In this document: positions 6,326 to 6,909 of the stretch, one piece after another
How the letters are laid out: every line of letters starts with the position of its first letter
How positions within the stretch are numbered: position 1 is the stretch's first letter
Source of the DNA: Marinilabiliaceae bacterium UBA5213
GTDB lineage: Bacteria > Bacteroidota > Bacteroidia > Bacteroidales > Marinilabiliaceae
Direction: 5' to 3'
Assembly: GCA_002412555.1 (NCBI GenBank)
Contig: DHVH01000021.1
Location: 1 to 6,909 of the forward strand
Length of the DNA stretch: 6,909 bases
Position numbers and translations under genes: made by a program
The notes under the pieces: model-generated
What the model was told of the DNA's origin: nothing
What the model saw: only the letters and a program-made list of their open reading frames with translations
Databases searched by the model: none

Positions 6326-6909
6326 ATGAAAAACATGATTTGCATATTTTTTCTCATTTTACCGGTGATGGGGTATGCAATAGATTTTGATATCGAAACC
6401 CTGACAAATAAAGATGGTTTGTCGAATAGTTCCGTCAATGTGATTTTTCAGGATTCCAACCAGTTAATGTGGTTTGGCACCTGGGACGGCCTTAATTTGT
6501 ATAACGGGAAAGAGTTTAAGGTATATAAGCCCTCTCCTGGGAATAGACAAAGTATAAGTAATAACATCATCAGAGACATCATTGAAGAAAAAAGAGATTA
6601 TTTGTGGATCGCTACAGACATTGGTATTAATAGATTTAATACCAGAGAGAAGGTTTTCGAGCGTTTTTTGATTGATTCTCTAAGTCAGGAAATAACAAAT
6701 GAGCACTCTTATTTAATCGCCCGCAACACCGAAGGTAGAATTATCGCATCGGTCTATCAACAAGGCTTATATTATTTCAACAATGGGGAAAGAAAATTTA
6801 AACCATTGAATATCAATAAAAAACTAAATATTAAACAAATTGTTTTTGACGATCATGACAATTTATGGATATTAACAAAAGAGAAATCACTGTTTACCGC
6901 TACACTGCA
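6326..6909 (+). CDS. Hybrid two-component system sensor/regulator, N-terminal sensor part (194 residues; C-terminus beyond the right edge)
   Basis: The frame is open from the ATG at 6326 to the window edge. Residues 1-18 are a signal peptide (hydrophobic MICIFFLILPVMGYA). After it come tandem Reg_prop beta-propeller repeats, with blades at about 32-70 (GLSNSSVNVIFQDSNQLMWF then GTWDGLNLYNG), 79-114 (NNIIRDIIEEKRDYLWIATD then IGINRFN), 128-158 (ARNTEGRIIASVYQQGLYYF) and 168-194 (IKQIVFDDHDNLWILTK). This is the periplasmic sensor start of Bacteroidetes hybrid two-component regulators. In full-length members a Y_Y_Y domain, a membrane helix, histidine kinase, receiver and AraC-type DNA-binding domains follow, none of which are visible here. 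The ligand is normally an oligosaccharide from the cognate glycan. Its divergent position next to the operon supports a role as local activator. By eye the gene is more AT-rich than the operon. Another Reg_prop-bearing regulator (for example with a LuxR-type output) is the main alternative. Confidence 0.88.
   Translation, partial: MKNMICIFFLILPVMGYAIDFDIETLTNKDGLSNSSVNVIFQDSNQLMWFGTWDGLNLYNGKEFKVYKPSPGNRQSISNNIIRDIIEEKRDYLWIATDIGINRFNTREKVFERFLIDSLSQEITNEHSYLIARNTEGRIIASVYQQGLYYFNNGERKFKPLNINKKLNIKQIVFDDHDNLWILTKEKSLFTATL

Noticed and set aside
6315..6326. Three-codon upstream frame (ATG TCA TCA TAA) overlapping the regulator ATG by one base
   Set aside because: A start-stop overlap of this size arises easily by chance in AT-rich leader sequence. 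Nothing suggests that it is translated or regulatory.
6250..6438. Minus-strand 62-codon frame across the regulator start and its promoter
   Set aside because: It overlaps the signal peptide and first propeller repeat of the regulator and the candidate -7 box. Its composition looks like read-through of AT-rich DNA.
1..6909. CRISPR arrays, insertion sequences, tRNA or rRNA genes, phage genes
   Set aside because: None seen: there are no regularly spaced long repeats, no transposase motifs and no structured RNA sequence. Genes account for all but about 260 bases.

Overview
The window looks like one edge of a polysaccharide utilisation locus (PUL) from a Bacteroidetes genome, probably Bacteroidales. 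Four things point there: a SusC-type TonB-dependent receptor, a Bacteroidetes-style lipoprotein, the N-terminus of a hybrid two-component sensor with Reg_prop repeats, and Bacteroidetes-type -7 promoter boxes (TAnnTTTG) with no Shine-Dalgarno sequences at the starts. The genus cannot be fixed from this sequence.

Layout. Positions 1-6092 form one tightly packed minus-strand operon. In transcription order it carries a cytoplasmic GH130 family enzyme (6092-5049), an MFS transporter (5044-3779), a 577-residue lipoprotein of no family I can name (3775-2042), and the first 674 residues of a SusC-like receptor (2024-1), which runs off the left edge. The gaps are 4, 3 and 17 bp. Positions 6093-6325 are an AT-rich divergent control region with a candidate -7 box for each direction and a dense set of direct and inverted repeats. 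From 6326 to the right edge runs the N-terminus of a plus-strand sensor/regulator.

How the genes may work together (inference). The SusC receptor, with a SusD partner expected beyond the left edge, would import a glycan or oligosaccharide across the outer membrane. The lipoprotein, whose helical core and C-terminal strand-rich part resemble a six-hairpin glycosidase layout, would process or bind it at the envelope. The MFS protein would carry a small sugar across the inner membrane, and the GH130 enzyme would split it in the cytoplasm. GH130 enzymes act on beta-mannosides (most are phosphorylases, some are hydrolases), so a beta-linked mannose-containing substrate is the best guess. The divergent regulator probably senses the liberated oligosaccharide and activates the operon.

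The points most worth following are the unrecognised lipoprotein as a possible new enzyme family and a 10-bp direct repeat with an exact 21-bp period, placed where an AraC-type activator would bind. The operon order is also unusual, with the cytoplasmic genes ahead of SusC.
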